Assembly: GCA_037074705.1 (NCBI GenBank) | Contig: CM073590.1 | Coordinates: 209,542,746-209,606,745 of the forward strand | Direction of reading: 5' to 3' | From: Zhengitettix transpicula | Lineage: Eukaryota; Arthropoda; Insecta; Orthoptera; Tetrigidae | Length of the DNA stretch: 64,000 nucleotides | Shown here: in pieces, positions 23,245 to 34,099 of the stretch | Layout of the letters: the number at the start of each line of letters is the position of its first letter | Position numbering within the stretch: the first letter of the stretch is position 1 | The notes under the pieces: model-generated | What the model was told of the DNA's origin: nothing | Seen by the model: only the letters and a program-made list of their open reading frames with translations | The model's database searches: none | Made by a program: the position numbers and the translations under genes

Positions 23245-23769
23245 TAACTTCTTTTGTCTGAATTGCGCTATTTTATCTTATTACTTAGTACAGACTGATG
23301 AAATGAATGTATTAAAAGTATTAAACTTTTATGACACAGTGCACCTTCTAAATAAATTTCTAATTCAGACAGCATTACTTCTGTTATAATCCACTGGACC
23401 AACTACTGATTTCAGGTAAGTCGGCATCATACAGAAGATCCAAGTTATAATAAGTTATCTAGATACTACTCATATATTATTTTCTTTCATGGTAAGTGTT
23501 CTTACAAAACATTTTTGAACCCCAATAACTAAATATAATGTTAAAGATTACTAGTCAATGTTATTTCTTCTTCTTCGGCTTTTCCCCCCCTTTTTATAGG
23601 TTTGTCGTCATCAATTTCCATTTCTGTCTGTCATTCCAATCTCCCTCTTCCAAATTCCTATCCTCCATTATAGTTTTCACATGGGTTTTCCACTTTAATC
23701 TGGGTCTGCCCCGTTTATTTTTTCCAAAAGGTGACCATTGGTATCTTCCATTTTCCATTCTTTAAGGGT

Positions 23770-24294
23770 TTAATTTTCAATCCTTTTAACGACAGATGTG
23801 GTTACGTTCATTTCATTCCACAGGAGCTCATTTCTAATTTTATCCTGTATTGTTTTTTTAAGACTTCTTCTCAGGTAATCGAATCCTACTTTTCTAATAT
23901 TGTTCTTTTTTAATTCTGTCAGGGGCCAAGTTTCACTTCCATAACATAGAATGTTCAGTATTATGCTCTTATAAATTATAATTTTTGTTTCCTTTGTTAA
24001 ATTTTTACTCAAAATTATTCTGTGTAAAATCTCAGTAGCATTCTTTGCCATTGCAATTTTAGTTTGTAAATCTCTTTCACATGTTGACCCCAAGTATTTA
24101 AGAAATTCACATTTTTTTATTTTTCCTGTTTCGAGTGTTATGTCTTCTACGTCTTTTCCTAAACACATGTATTCTGTCTTCTGTATATTTATGTTCAGTC
24201 CCCATTTTTTATATTTTTCCATGAGCTTATGTATCATGTATGTCCTGTCCTCTTCATCTCCTGCAAATATTACCAGATCATCAGCGAACAACAA
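23770..24294 (-). pseudogene. LINE reverse transcriptase, catalytic and C-terminal part
   Basis: 174 codons open with MLFADDLVIFAGDEED, the palm-domain catalytic motif. It ends with the YGSETW block and downstream thumb/connection sequence typical of LINE ORF2. It continues the frame of 24315-24839 across a single frameshift near 24330, at a run of A on the coding strand. Confidence 0.85.
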
Positions 24295-24314
24295 TGAATG
24301 TAGTAGCCTATCTC

Positions 24315-24839
24315 CTATAGGAATGCCCTTTCCAGAACATTTTTATACCATAAATTAAGTGCCTGATCTAAATAAATATTAAAAAGTATCAGTGATAGAC
24401 TGCATCCCTTCTTAAGGCATTTATTCACTCTGAATTTCTCTGTTAGTTTATTCTGTATTTTAACTGTTGTATTATTATAGATTCTCCTAACAATATTAAT
24501 CCATTTATCATGGATATTCATATTTCTCATTGCCAACCATAATGCATGTCGAGGGATACTATCATAAGCCTTTTCTAAATCGATAAAAGCCATACATAGT
24601 TCTTGATGTTTAATTAGCATCTTCTCTTGTAATTGTCTAATACAGAATATGTTGTCCGTGCATGATCTTCCCCTCAGGAATCCACATTGTTCAGCTCTTA
24701 TTTGGCCTATTGTCTCATTAATTTTAGAATTAATAATTTTATTGATAATTCTCGCTGTCGAAGCTAAAACACTTTTACCTCTATAGTTAGAACACAATCT
24801 TTTATCACCTTTTTTAAAAATAGGGGTGATATATTCCAA
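24315..24839 (-). pseudogene. LINE reverse transcriptase, finger/palm part
   Basis: 174 codons include QCGFLRGRSCTDNIF and AFIDLEKAYDSIPRHALWLA, RT motifs that precede the FADD block. It ends in a frameshift where the next block would begin. The upstream segment (24764-25036) overlaps in a different frame. Confidence 0.85.
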
Positions 24840-25217
24840 TCATCTGGAATATCGTCTGCAGTTTCAATTTTATTAAAAATTTTCATTAAAAGGGTTACTA
24901 ACATTCCCTCTCTGTATTTCGAAAGTTCTGTTTGGATATTTCCTGGTCCCAGTGCTCTCCCATTTTTTGCCTCTTTCAGAACTTTTTTTACATCGTCTTC
25001 TGTTATTTCTGGAGTGTCAGTTTTTGTTTTCTGCATTCATCTCTTGGAATTTAAATTCGTTTCTATTTTCCTGAAGTAGATCTGTATTACTTTGTACCCA
25101 TTCTGATGGTTTTATTAACTGAATATTAGATTTCTTTCTTTCTGCTTTCCTAACATTCTTTAAAACTCTCCAAGCTTCTGTAGATCTAGCATATTCAATC
25201 GAATGGTTTATATTCAA
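24764..25217 (-). pseudogene. LINE ORF2 segment between endonuclease and RT
   Basis: Two overlapping frames: 25217-25017 (NHSIEYARSTEAWRVLKN) and 25036-24764 (ITEDDVKKVLKEAKNG, GPGNIQTEL). The second is the usual LINE stretch just before the RT fingers. A frameshift separates them near 25030. Confidence 0.75.
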
Positions 25218-25869
25218 GCATATATTATCCCAGTATTCATTTTTTTGCTCTTCTTACTTCCAACTTAGTCTTACGTTTCAGAAAACTATATTCTGTGTGT
25301 AATGCTATTGAATGATCTGACAATCATTTCATTCTCACTTTCTTTTTCTCTTCTACTAATTTTCTAATATCTTGATTAAACCAGTCATTATTTCTTCTAT
25401 ATTCTGAATTTCTGTTCCAAGTGTTACTAATGCTGCTAAATGTATGCTTTCCTTTAATTGATAATACATTTTTGATGCTGCGTTATTTAAGTTCATATTA
25501 AGTTTTTGCCTTAATCTTGTTTGAAAAAGTTATTTTGTACTATCATCATAAAGTAGACTTACTTTATACCTTGGTTCATTTATGAAGGTTGTATTTATTG
25601 CATCTTTATTCATCTCACTACATTGTTTCTTTCTACTTGTTAAAATAATTTTCCCTAAAAGCATATAGTGATCCCCTTCCACAATCTGGTTTTCTGTATA
25701 CATATTTAATTATCATATCTCTATTTGTTTAACAATTATGTAATTTTAGCTTTTTGTTTATTGTTCCCATGTATATTTATATATTTCTCGGTGTTGGAAA
25801 AAACTATTCATTATCATATACCCATGTTACATAGGGTTATTAATCTATCTCCATTATCATTTGTCACAC

Positions 25870-26300
25870 TTTCTCCAAAAGGTCCTATCACTTCATCTTT
25901 CACTCTACTTCCCATTCTGCTCTCATTTTCTCCAACATTTCCGGCAATTTATCAAAAAATCATTTTTTTCTGTAAATGGTGCATCCTCATTCATTGCATA
26001 TACTCCTATTATTATAAGATCTATTCCAAAAATTTTGAGATTTAGTTTAATTAGTCTTTCATCGATTTTTTCCCACGATATTAATTTTTTATCAGAATGG
26101 ATACACCTTTTTGATTTATTACTTTTTATACTCCGCTCCAAATATGTATATAATTTCCTAATTTTTCCTGTCCCTTTCCATTATTTTTTGTTTCAGATAG
26201 CACAATTATATCTCCCTTCATTGTTGTAATTTCATCTATTACTTCCTGTTCATTAGTATTCAGGTCCTGAACAATCCATGTCCCAATAGAAAGAGTTCAT
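25870..26300 (-). pseudogene. LINE endonuclease domain remnant
   Basis: Pieces such as QEVIDEITTMKGDIIVLSET and GVYAMNEDAPFTEK match the fold order of APE-type LINE endonucleases (SETK block, then GVYAP-like block). Several frame changes and stops. An intact catalytic set cannot be assembled from it. Confidence 0.65.
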
Positions 26301-26659
26301 TTTCGTAGCTTAAGTCTGTTATATTTAAATCCATCCAACTTTGCATTATTGAAGAACATAGCAATTGGTGTTTTATATAGGGGCAGGTCACTAGCCTGTC
26401 GTCCAACCCCCAGACATGGAGGACCTAGGTTTTCTCCCTTAGCCAACAATTCTTAGAATAAAAGGCGCTGAGAACTCGTCTTCCACCCCGTCCTGTTAGA
26501 TACAGTCTATACGACTACAGTCAGGGAGCACAAGAACGTAGGAATAGGACTTGTTGACATCGCTGCTAAAGAATATCACAGTGGCATTTCCCAAGATTTA
26601 TGAGATATACATAGTTGGCATCTGTATTCTTGTCAGGGCCATACCAACCCTTTGCTCCC

Positions 26660-29080
26660 TAGATTATTTCAAATTTTGATAAATATCTTCAAAGTTTCTA
26701 CTGCTGTTCCTATATTGTCTTGAAATCCTGTGTTAAAGTTGTGTATAAAATAAATGAGTAAATTGATCAAAGATCTGGATAACAGTTATTGAGAACTTCA
26801 CTTGAGAAAGATGGTAGAGTATGTGATTGAAACCATGGAAACCCACAAACTGTTTATCAAGTAATTTAAGTCTGTGCAGGTAAATTTTGCAACAAAAAGC
26901 AATACTACTTCAGATATTTCAATGTTATCATATAATCTATCTTTTTGTTACTTCATTAATAACATTCAATCGAGTGTACAATTCATTATTGAATAACGAA
27001 GCAATTTTAACATCTTATAGTTTTAATGGAAAATTTTATAACCTCTTCCAGAAAAATTTAGTATGAGAAACAAAGAAAAAAATTAACTTGATATTTAAAT
27101 GTTACATTGTGTCTTCTCTAACAGCATTTGAACATAGAATATTCTGCATTAAAAATATGTTGAAGATGTCCAGTTATGTTTAAATTTTTTCTGTGTAATA
27201 GTTCCTTATATTAAATTTGCCTGGAAAAGTCATGAAATTGCTAATTAATTGAATCATATGTTAAATCTATATGGATCTTATTATACTATCAACTAGGGAG
27301 TGCAACTGGACTGATGTAGACAAAGGTAGCCGTGTCCACCTGGTCATATATACACCTCATTTCTTACCTACTGCATCTATGTTGATCAAACTTACATTTA
27401 TTTTATTATATGTAGTATCTTAAAATATTTAATGTATACCAACTCCACTCAGTTACAAGAAAAAGTATACTAAACAAACTATAATTTACTGCACTGGAGC
27501 TCTACAAATCAGCTATGTTGGTGGACAGTTACCAGACCTATAATTATGCAAATTCAAATATACATTTCACTAAACTTATACCGTTGTTCATATTATTAAA
27601 CCAAATTATATTTTTATTTAAATGCTATTATGAATACAGTACATGATTAGCTTGTTACCCTAAATTAGGCATTTAATTCCTGACACTAGTTTGTGGTAAA
27701 GAACATCTCAATGAAATACAAATAAATCTGTAGTACGAAGTTAATATAAGACCCAATTTATGAGGACTAATAGAGAAAAACTATAATTTGGAAAATATAT
27801 AATAAGAAAATAAAAGCAATTGCAGTTTTGGGACTCCTGTTTCTTGTTGAGTGAAGCTGCATTATATAAACTTAGTAGGGCAGTTTTAATTTTGTGAGTG
27901 TCTGGATGACAGAACTATGATAAACAGATGAGCACCAAAAATTCAACATACATGATGTTCTGGCTACTGGACAACAAGTTACAGAATATTATGGAACATT
28001 ATGGGACAGGACTTTACAGTAAGGCAAGTTAATAAGTTGTCCACCTATCATAATTTGATGATATATAACAAACATTGAACAAAGGTGTTGTAAAAACATT
28101 AATAAAAGTAGCAAATGAAAATGTTCTGCAAATTAAAGTAAAGAAGAATTACACCAATATAGATTCAATTTTTTTAAAAAAAAATAAAAAAAAGACTTGT
28201 ATTTTGGAAATAAGTTTTATTCAAATTTTCTTAAAGTAATTAACATTTATGAAGATGGAAACTGTAAGTAATTAAACTATGTAGCAAGAAAAAACTTTCA
28301 GGTTTTATTATTCTTTGGAAATTTTTTTCTCACTTACTCCCATTCAATTTACTTTTAGAAAAAAATTTGCATCCGTAATGTTCACTTTAAAAAAAGACCA
28401 ACACTTTCATACAACTGGAGGAAAAACTTCTCCATTCACAAAAAATAAACTGCAAACTAATAATATTTCAATAGTAAAATAAAATTTAATACCTACACAC
28501 CTGAAATTTCTCAGTGAGTAAATCTTTCCAATTGAGCAGAAGCTTTGACTTATTATATATTAACAAGTCTATCTATTCCATATCCAAAAGGGGGATAACC
28601 ATTAACAAAAGGTACAAAAAAAACATACAAATTAAGACAATGTTTTCACAAAGTTCAATAGAATTTTTAAGTAGATTACATTGCTGCTTATTATGTGTTT
28701 CACAAAGACTTGAATCAACTTTACACAAAGATCTGTAAATTTTCAATGTGAAGTAATACAATGTCAATAATTTGACACAAATCACCACCAAAGCTTGGCA
28801 TTACTACTTGACATCAAAATACCCTCACAGTCCATGTTGATATATCTTAATAAAACAAAATATAAAAAAGTTAAGTGATATTTTCCAATGAACTACCAGT
28901 AGCAGAGAAAAATAAAACTTCAAGCATGGAAATGGCTAGATTCACAGCATACGCAAATTGTATATACATTCAAACAGGCACACACATTCATGTAGTTGTT
29001 AATAATTCTAATAAAACTATATTTATTATTAAATTTCATTTAAAGTCAATCAGGAATATAAATTACACAAAAAATATATA
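26660..29080. other. No feature recognised
   Basis: AT-rich intergenic DNA between the LINE and the 3' end of FAU. No exon-like open frame; poly-A/T runs near 28170 and 28390. Confidence 0.45.
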
Positions 29081-29094
29081 GTAATTTATAATTG

Positions 29095-29100
29095 TTTATT
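29095..29100 (-). promoter_or_regulatory. Polyadenylation signal of FAU
   Basis: AATAAA on minus, about 50 bp beyond the FAU stop codon. Confidence 0.7.
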
Positions 29101-29150
29101 CACCATGACAAGAAACATAATGAACAGGAAATGGTGGAAATATTTCCATA

Positions 29151-29276
29151 TTATGAATTTGCATTTGGTCCCTTCCTCCTTCCAAATGTCTGAACTACGT
29201 TAACAAAACGCCTATTGTACTGAATGCGTCTCTTGGCCCTGCCAGTTTTCTTCTTTTTCTTTTCTTGTTTTTCAAC
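29151..29276 (-). CDS. FAU: FAU last exon
   Basis: 41 codons and TAA. Highly basic S30 C-terminus ([20 protein letters not shown]), preceded by acceptor CCAG. Confidence 0.96.
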   Translation of the reverse strand, partial: VEKQEKKKKKTGRAKRRIQYNRRFVNVVQTFGRRKGPNANS

Positions 29277-30239
29277 CTGGAATTAAAAAAGCTATGATTC
29301 AGGAAGCTGTTTTAATAAAGGATATTACAATTACAGAACAGACAATAATTACCTGTACTAATAAGACAGAGCCAAATACAGACAAAATAATTGATAGTAT
29401 AAATACCACACAATTGGTTTATATTATCACTTATTTTGTCTGTATTTGGCTATCTTTATAATTATTAATATTCAATCAACATAAATTTTTCATTTACCTT
29501 TGGTGTTTGACCTTTCACCTTTCCAGCACGAGCAAGGGATCCGTGCACTTTACCACCTTTTAATGGAACAGTAAGTTCAAGTTCAAAGGACGATAAACTG
29601 CTAACATTCAGTTCATTGTCCAATGGTACCCCAGCAGAGTAGAGGCATACATCACTTGTTGGTACACCTTCAAGCAAACATACTTGCTCCTAAAAGCAAT
29701 ACAGATTACATTAGTAAATTTCATAACAGATTCATACCATAATTAATTTTGAACAGTTGCATTGCAGCACTTAAATTCCACTATATGCATCGTAAACAGG
29801 AATTACAAAATATTAGAATTTGGAATAGTGGAGAAAATTATCAAAATATGAAGTACACACAATTTCTCAAATTTGTCATATTCTGAATATTGATTAATTT
29901 CTAGATACTTAGTAATGGGTTTTTAATTTAGTCTAATGATACATTATCCTAACCCTTTGTCCTGCAAATGATCATTCCTCATCAATCGCAGAATAACGAG
30001 CTGTGTAACAATGTATTGGTACTTTCACCTTAATAAAAGATTAGGATATAAAATGGAACTGTGACAAGGCTTACCAGTACACAGTTTCAAATTTAATACT
30101 TTCAATACAATACTAAAAATAACAAATAACATTTTATGGACCAATATAATTACTTACTTTAACTTGGGCAATTGTTTCGCTTCCATTGCAATCAATAACA
30201 TGATTCGACTGTCCTCTAACGTACAACTGCATCGTGCTT
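29151..30239 (-). CDS. FAU: FAU: ubiquitin-like protein fused to ribosomal protein S30
   Basis: Coding exons 30158-30232, 29498-29689 and 29151-29276 join in phase 0 and give 130 aa (the vertebrate protein is 133). Residues 1-71 form a ubiquitin-like domain ([15 protein letters not shown]) ending in the Gly-Gly processing site LKGG. Residues 72-130 are S30: [18 protein letters not shown] then [20 protein letters not shown] and a C-terminus ending PNANS. After cleavage S30 enters the small ribosomal subunit. The ATG (30232) is seven bases after an acceptor (TTACAG), so a 5' untranslated exon lies further right and was not fixed. The terminal intron contains a family H hairpin. It is head-to-head with ENKUR. 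The frame is open throughout, so this is a real spliced gene and not a processed pseudogene. Confidence 0.96.
29370..29475. repeat. Family H hairpin in the FAU intron
   Basis: Arms AGCCAAATACAGACAAAATA and its near complement (29430-29451) form an imperfect hairpin around ACCACACAATTGG. The arm sequence equals the tail of family H (TATTTTGTCTGTATTTGGCT), so this is two tail segments joined in inverted order. No ribozyme core is present. Confidence 0.7.
29498..29689 (-). CDS. FAU: FAU second coding exon
   Basis: 64 codons between acceptor TTTTAG and donor GTAAAT. It carries the rest of the ubiquitin-like domain, the Gly-Gly site and the start of S30 ([11 protein letters not shown]). Confidence 0.96.
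30158..30232 (-). CDS. FAU: FAU first coding exon
   Basis: 25 codons, [10 protein letters not shown] to IAQVK, followed by donor GTAAGTA. The untranslated part of the exon starts at 30239 after TTACAG. Confidence 0.93.
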
Positions 30240-30917
30240 CTGTAACAAAATAGTATATACATCAATTTTCCCGTTTAAGAAGTGGATAATAGCACATTCA
30301 CATTCCAAATGTGCAAGAGACACATAGAAAATATAGCAATTAAACAGAAAACCACGTGGAGAAGTTTACGTAAGGAATTACAATATGCTCATTTACAAAC
30401 AATATATTTAAGCGGGCGACAAACTTATTTATTTACAGTGAATTACAATCAGTCATAGAAATAGTACATAAACAATTACACAAAAATCTTCTACAGCAAC
30501 TGGAAAAACACTTCCAAAACTTACGACAATTTAATATAAAGAGAACGCAGGCAAAGATCGTAGATTGAAAATTACTACAACAAGTGATATCTGTATCAAA
30601 GAACATACACTGCCTGACAACAAAGATACAACCAGAAAAAATATAGAAAATATAAAATTTAAATAAAATAAAAATATAAAATAAATAAAAATGCCATGAT
30701 TATGGATATACTTTTCTCGTGTTTAGAATGTAATGGAAATTTTCTATCAGTAAATTGATTCGAAATATTTCAAACAGGAAATAAGATTCCGTAACCTAGC
30801 AACCTTGAGTAGTTATTTTAAAGCATTAGTATTACGCCTATAAACAGTTATCGAATTTAGAGTTTAAGGTTGTAGAAGATCCTAGGGTTGGAAAATTTAA
30901 TAATAAAGACGTTGAAA
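30240..30917. promoter_or_regulatory. Shared upstream region of FAU and ENKUR
   Basis: The two start codons are 685 bp apart on opposite strands. This interval must hold the FAU promoter and 5' exon (a candidate donor GTAAGT on minus lies at about 30510-30515) and the ENKUR promoter. No clear TATA box or initiator could be assigned. Confidence 0.5.
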
Positions 30918-31015
30918 ATGTTATTAAGTCGACATAATGAAAATATATATAAACTATTATCAAAAAACGTACCAGTGGAAATCACGCCTAAGTCAGAGGA
31001 ATTCATTCCAGAAAA
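30918..31015 (+). CDS. ENKUR: ENKUR exon 1
   Basis: Starts ATG TTA TTA AGT and encodes MLLSRHNENIYKLLSKNVPV onward. It ends with two bases of a codon before donor GTAGGT. The N-terminal IYKLL block matches the family. Confidence 0.85.
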
Positions 31016-33833
31016 GTAGGTGTCATTAATTTTAATACTTGCTATTTCCATAACAACAAGCTTCATAATTTGAGGTGACGCTTTTAATAAGTTAATTTAT
31101 TATTCATTACTCTAATGATATTCTCGACCTTCTTTACAATTTACTAAATATTCGAGTGTGAGTTTTTAAAACTTTCAAGTGGCCTTTTTTAATGTTACGA
31201 ATTTTATAAGTGTTACCTGTCCAAAAATATGGATAAAATTAAGCAAAATTATGTATTTCGGTTTATGAGTATGAAATGTATAATTATCAACAGCTAAGCT
31301 AGAATGATTTCTTCCTTTGTATAATGATTTATGAAAACGATGAAATTTTAATATTTATGTTTCTTCTACAGTACCGAAAATCATCCAAAAAGGCGCACTT
31401 TACGCTTTAACGATGTTAAGAAGTTTCCGCATAAAACATTCGGATTTGCGCAAACTCCTATCAAAAAGCCAAACGAGTTTTTGAAGAAAAATGAAAGAGT
31501 TGTAGCTCCTCGTCCTCGAGTCGGTAAGCACGCACCCCGAAAATTTGTATACTTTCTTAGGAACCATAAATTGATTTGGTACTGCTTCAGAACACTGTCA
31601 CGGGAAGGGTATTGGCAAAGGTTTGCCTGAAGTTCCTACACACACTGTAAAGAAAGACAAGACTTCAGACGCGAAAAATTTTAGAACTGAAAACATATGT
31701 GATGTCATGAAACTAGTACCACGACAGCCCAGGCCAATGATTGCGGACAACAGAAAAGGAGATGTTCGTCCCATCGAAACGTCAGGTCTCGTGCCACGAT
31801 ATATACATAAGAAGGTTGGTAAGTGAGTGAAAACATAGTTCCTAATGCAAGGCAAGTATTCAGTCTTGTTTTATTTTCTTCTTGTAGAGATCTGGTCGTA
31901 ACTCGATGTTATGGCAGTAAATCACATAGTTTGCTTCTACTTCGAACATTAGTTTGAAAGCAGTATTGTTTTGTTTCAAATGATATGAAAAGAAACATGA
32001 AGGTTTTGGAAATAATTAAAAATGTTCAAAGCACATATGGATTTGATCAAATATTTTTCGTCATCTCGATTTTATACTAAGCAGTCATAGGAGTTGTTGC
32101 AAAAATATTCTACCCATCTAATTTCAAGCTTGATAATTCAAGGGAAATCTGGGTCTACTATAAATGAAGCAGAACATTTTTAAGTCGAAAGGTCTTGATC
32201 ACGCATTCTCACGGTGTCATACTTTGAGTGTGTTTAGTGTACTCTAAGAAATAGCGTTTTATTCTAAATATAATGTACATAAAATTAATTGAATACTGTC
32301 CATCTTTTTGATCAATGTTGTCTTATATATATATTTTTTTAAAACTCCACATTATTTGTTTTCTAACAAGTCTCATTTCATATTTTTATTTTTTGCTTAA
32401 ATTTGTAAAATCTATAACTACAACAGCTCAGGTCCAAATTTAAAATGAAGAAATAATTCTTGGGCTTTCAACAAAGTCACAACAGCAATAAAACCGCGAC
32501 GTTTCGCAAGCTCTATCATAATCTTCCAGTTCGCCTGGAAGATGACAGATTGCTGTCGTCGAAATATGTCTGTTGTGTCCGTGTTGAAACCTGAGAACTC
32601 TTTCTGCAGCAACGACATCGGGAAATCCTTAGAACCTTAAATTTTAAAATGATTTTATGCCACTAACATTCGTTCAACCTACCAACAACATGATGTTGAT
32701 GTTTCCAAGTAATTACAATTTTCTCCCGTTGTATTCTTCGTTAACTCAAATTTCTCAATATGTATAGACTATTTTGTATTTTTTTTTACGTTACAATTTT
32801 CGAAAAGTCTCTACTGGATAATAATATTTCTACTTTTCAAATGTTATTACCAGGCGTCTCAGAAGTCAGAAATTAGTTCTTTGGCGTAAAATTAGCTTAA
32901 ATTATCCTAAATTCACTTATTAATGTTGAACGATAAGTAATTATTAATTCAAGTTTTAAGAGAACAAATTTAATATTTTTCAACAATTTTTTTACTTTCT
33001 AAATACGAAAAAAAATCATAGAGTACGTTATTCGTTATAACCCGACTGCGATTTCGATTAATGTATGATTAAATTTATTCGTTGACAGGTACGTTATTTG
33101 TGTGTTCTCTGTCACATAAAAATCCATTTTTGAAAGCGAATAAATAAATTACTGGCACTGTTTTTAAAATAAGATGACCTAAGCTGGAAATATGGTTTTT
33201 ATAATAATAAAGAAAATTACATCGTAAAACAAAATAATAGTTCGGTTTTCAAAAGCTGTGCATATAATTGGATAGTGAACATTACATACTCAATTAACTA
33301 AATTATTTTCTTTTGGAGCCAATATATAGGAATCTTTGTAATCCTCATCCTACGGTGTTACATATATAAGTTTGAAAGTAAATCTCAGAAATTAAAATAT
33401 TTCTTTTATTAAAAAGCAGTACATTTTCTTTTCAGGAATACGGGAAAATGCCTCCTTATTTACTGAAGCGAATGCAGGAAAGAGATAAGGTAGTCAAGAA
33501 AACCGACGAAGGAACGTGTTTAGTTGACAGCTCTACGAGATACATTACTGAACCTGAGAGAAGAGAACTTCTAGAAGTTAGTACTAAACAAAAATAATTT
33601 TTATTATTGAAAATTGGAGCTCTTAATTACACGTCTTTATTGCGATTATATTATTTCAGGGGCTGAAACAGAACTGGGGAGAGCTCCAGAAAGCGTATCA
33701 GCTTTTGCCAATGGTTATAGATAATTTACCGAAAAAGAAACGAAAGCTTGCATTAGAAACTCAACTACATCAATTGGAACGCGATATTGGGCACTTAGAG
33801 CGCCACAAATTCATTTATGTCTACAACGATTAA
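30918..33833 (+). CDS. ENKUR: Enkurin, complete (262 aa, five exons)
   Basis: Exons 30918-31015, 31372-31523, 31591-31814, 33436-33576 and 33660-33833 give 789 nt with TAA at 33831-33833. Enkurin is a ciliary/flagellar axoneme protein, first described as a TRPC-channel partner in sperm, with an SH3-binding N-terminal part and a C-terminal enkurin domain. Visible support: N-terminal ENIYKLLSKNVPVEI, central PRQPRPMIADNRKGD and SGLVPRYIHKK, then EYGKMPPYLLKRM and the C-terminal domain LKQNWGELQKAYQLLP ... KKKRKLALETQLHQLERDIG ... HKFIYVYND. Length matches the human protein (256 aa). The start ATG is the first in frame with this N-terminus. Expression in ciliated or sperm cells is expected from the family only. 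Confidence 0.94.
31372..31523 (+). CDS. ENKUR: ENKUR exon 2
   Basis: After acceptor CTACAG; encodes HPKRRTLRFNDVKKFPHKTF and KKPNEFLKKNERV. Donor GTAAGC; ends one base into a codon. Confidence 0.9.
31591..31814 (+). CDS. ENKUR: ENKUR exon 3
   Basis: After acceptor CTTCAG; ends SGLVPRYIHKK at donor GTTGGT. A stronger-looking donor GTAAGT lies four bases further on but would break the frame, so the GTTGGT site is chosen. Confidence 0.88.
33436..33576 (+). CDS. ENKUR: ENKUR exon 4
   Basis: After acceptor TTTCAG; encodes EYGKMPPYLLKRMQERDK to RRELLE, donor GTTAGT, phase 0 at both ends. Confidence 0.92.
33660..33833 (+). CDS. ENKUR: ENKUR exon 5
   Basis: After acceptor TTTCAG; encodes the main helical part of the enkurin domain from GLKQNWGEL to the C-terminus YVYND and TAA. 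Confidence 0.95.
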   Translation, partial: GLKQNWGELQKAYQLLPMVIDNLPKKKRKLALETQLHQLERDIGHLERHKFIYVYND

Positions 33834-34085
33834 TGTTTTTGCGAATTAGATAAATTTCTATTGCATTATTCCGATTCAAAGTAATCTTAGAATAAGTTCT
33901 TTGCACATTCCTGACAATTTATTAATCACTTTATGCAGAAATAATATAACGTCATTATCTTGCGAGGACTGTTGTAAAAACAATACATTTATAAAACTAA
34001 AGTATTCAAATGGGTCTGATTATAAATTTAACAAGTGTAAATTTCATAGCATTAAATGAAATTCGTAAGCACTGGTTAATAATTG

Positions 34086-34091
34086 AATAAA
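34086..34091 (+). promoter_or_regulatory. Probable polyadenylation signal of ENKUR
   Basis: AATAAA about 250 bp after the stop codon. Confidence 0.5.
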
Positions 34092-34099
34092 AATTTATT

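Larger units (their letters stand above)
23565..26340 (-). mobile_element. Non-LTR retrotransposon (LINE), frameshifted copy 1
   Basis: Read on minus, the order is endonuclease then reverse transcriptase, as in APE-type LINEs. Endonuclease remains lie at about 26290-25923 (GDIIVLSETK, then ISWEKIDERLIKLNLKIFGI). RT blocks are at 25217-25017, 25036-24764 (EITEDDVKKVLKEAKNG), 24839-24315 (QCGFLRGRSCTDNIF; FIDLEKAYDSIPR) and 24294-23770 (MLFADDLVIFAGDEED with the FADD catalytic motif; CYGSETWPLTELK). Frame changes separate the pieces, so it is dead. The 3' end is GCCGAAGAAGAAG, the same end as copy 2. The 5' limit is uncertain; DNA to about 26660 may be leader. The clade is not settled: RTE-like or related. 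Confidence 0.88.

Noticed and set aside
32484..32570. CTGGAAGA ... GCGAAACGTCGC on minus, resembling a hammerhead
   Set aside because: No complementary stem II between the two core halves and no stem I.
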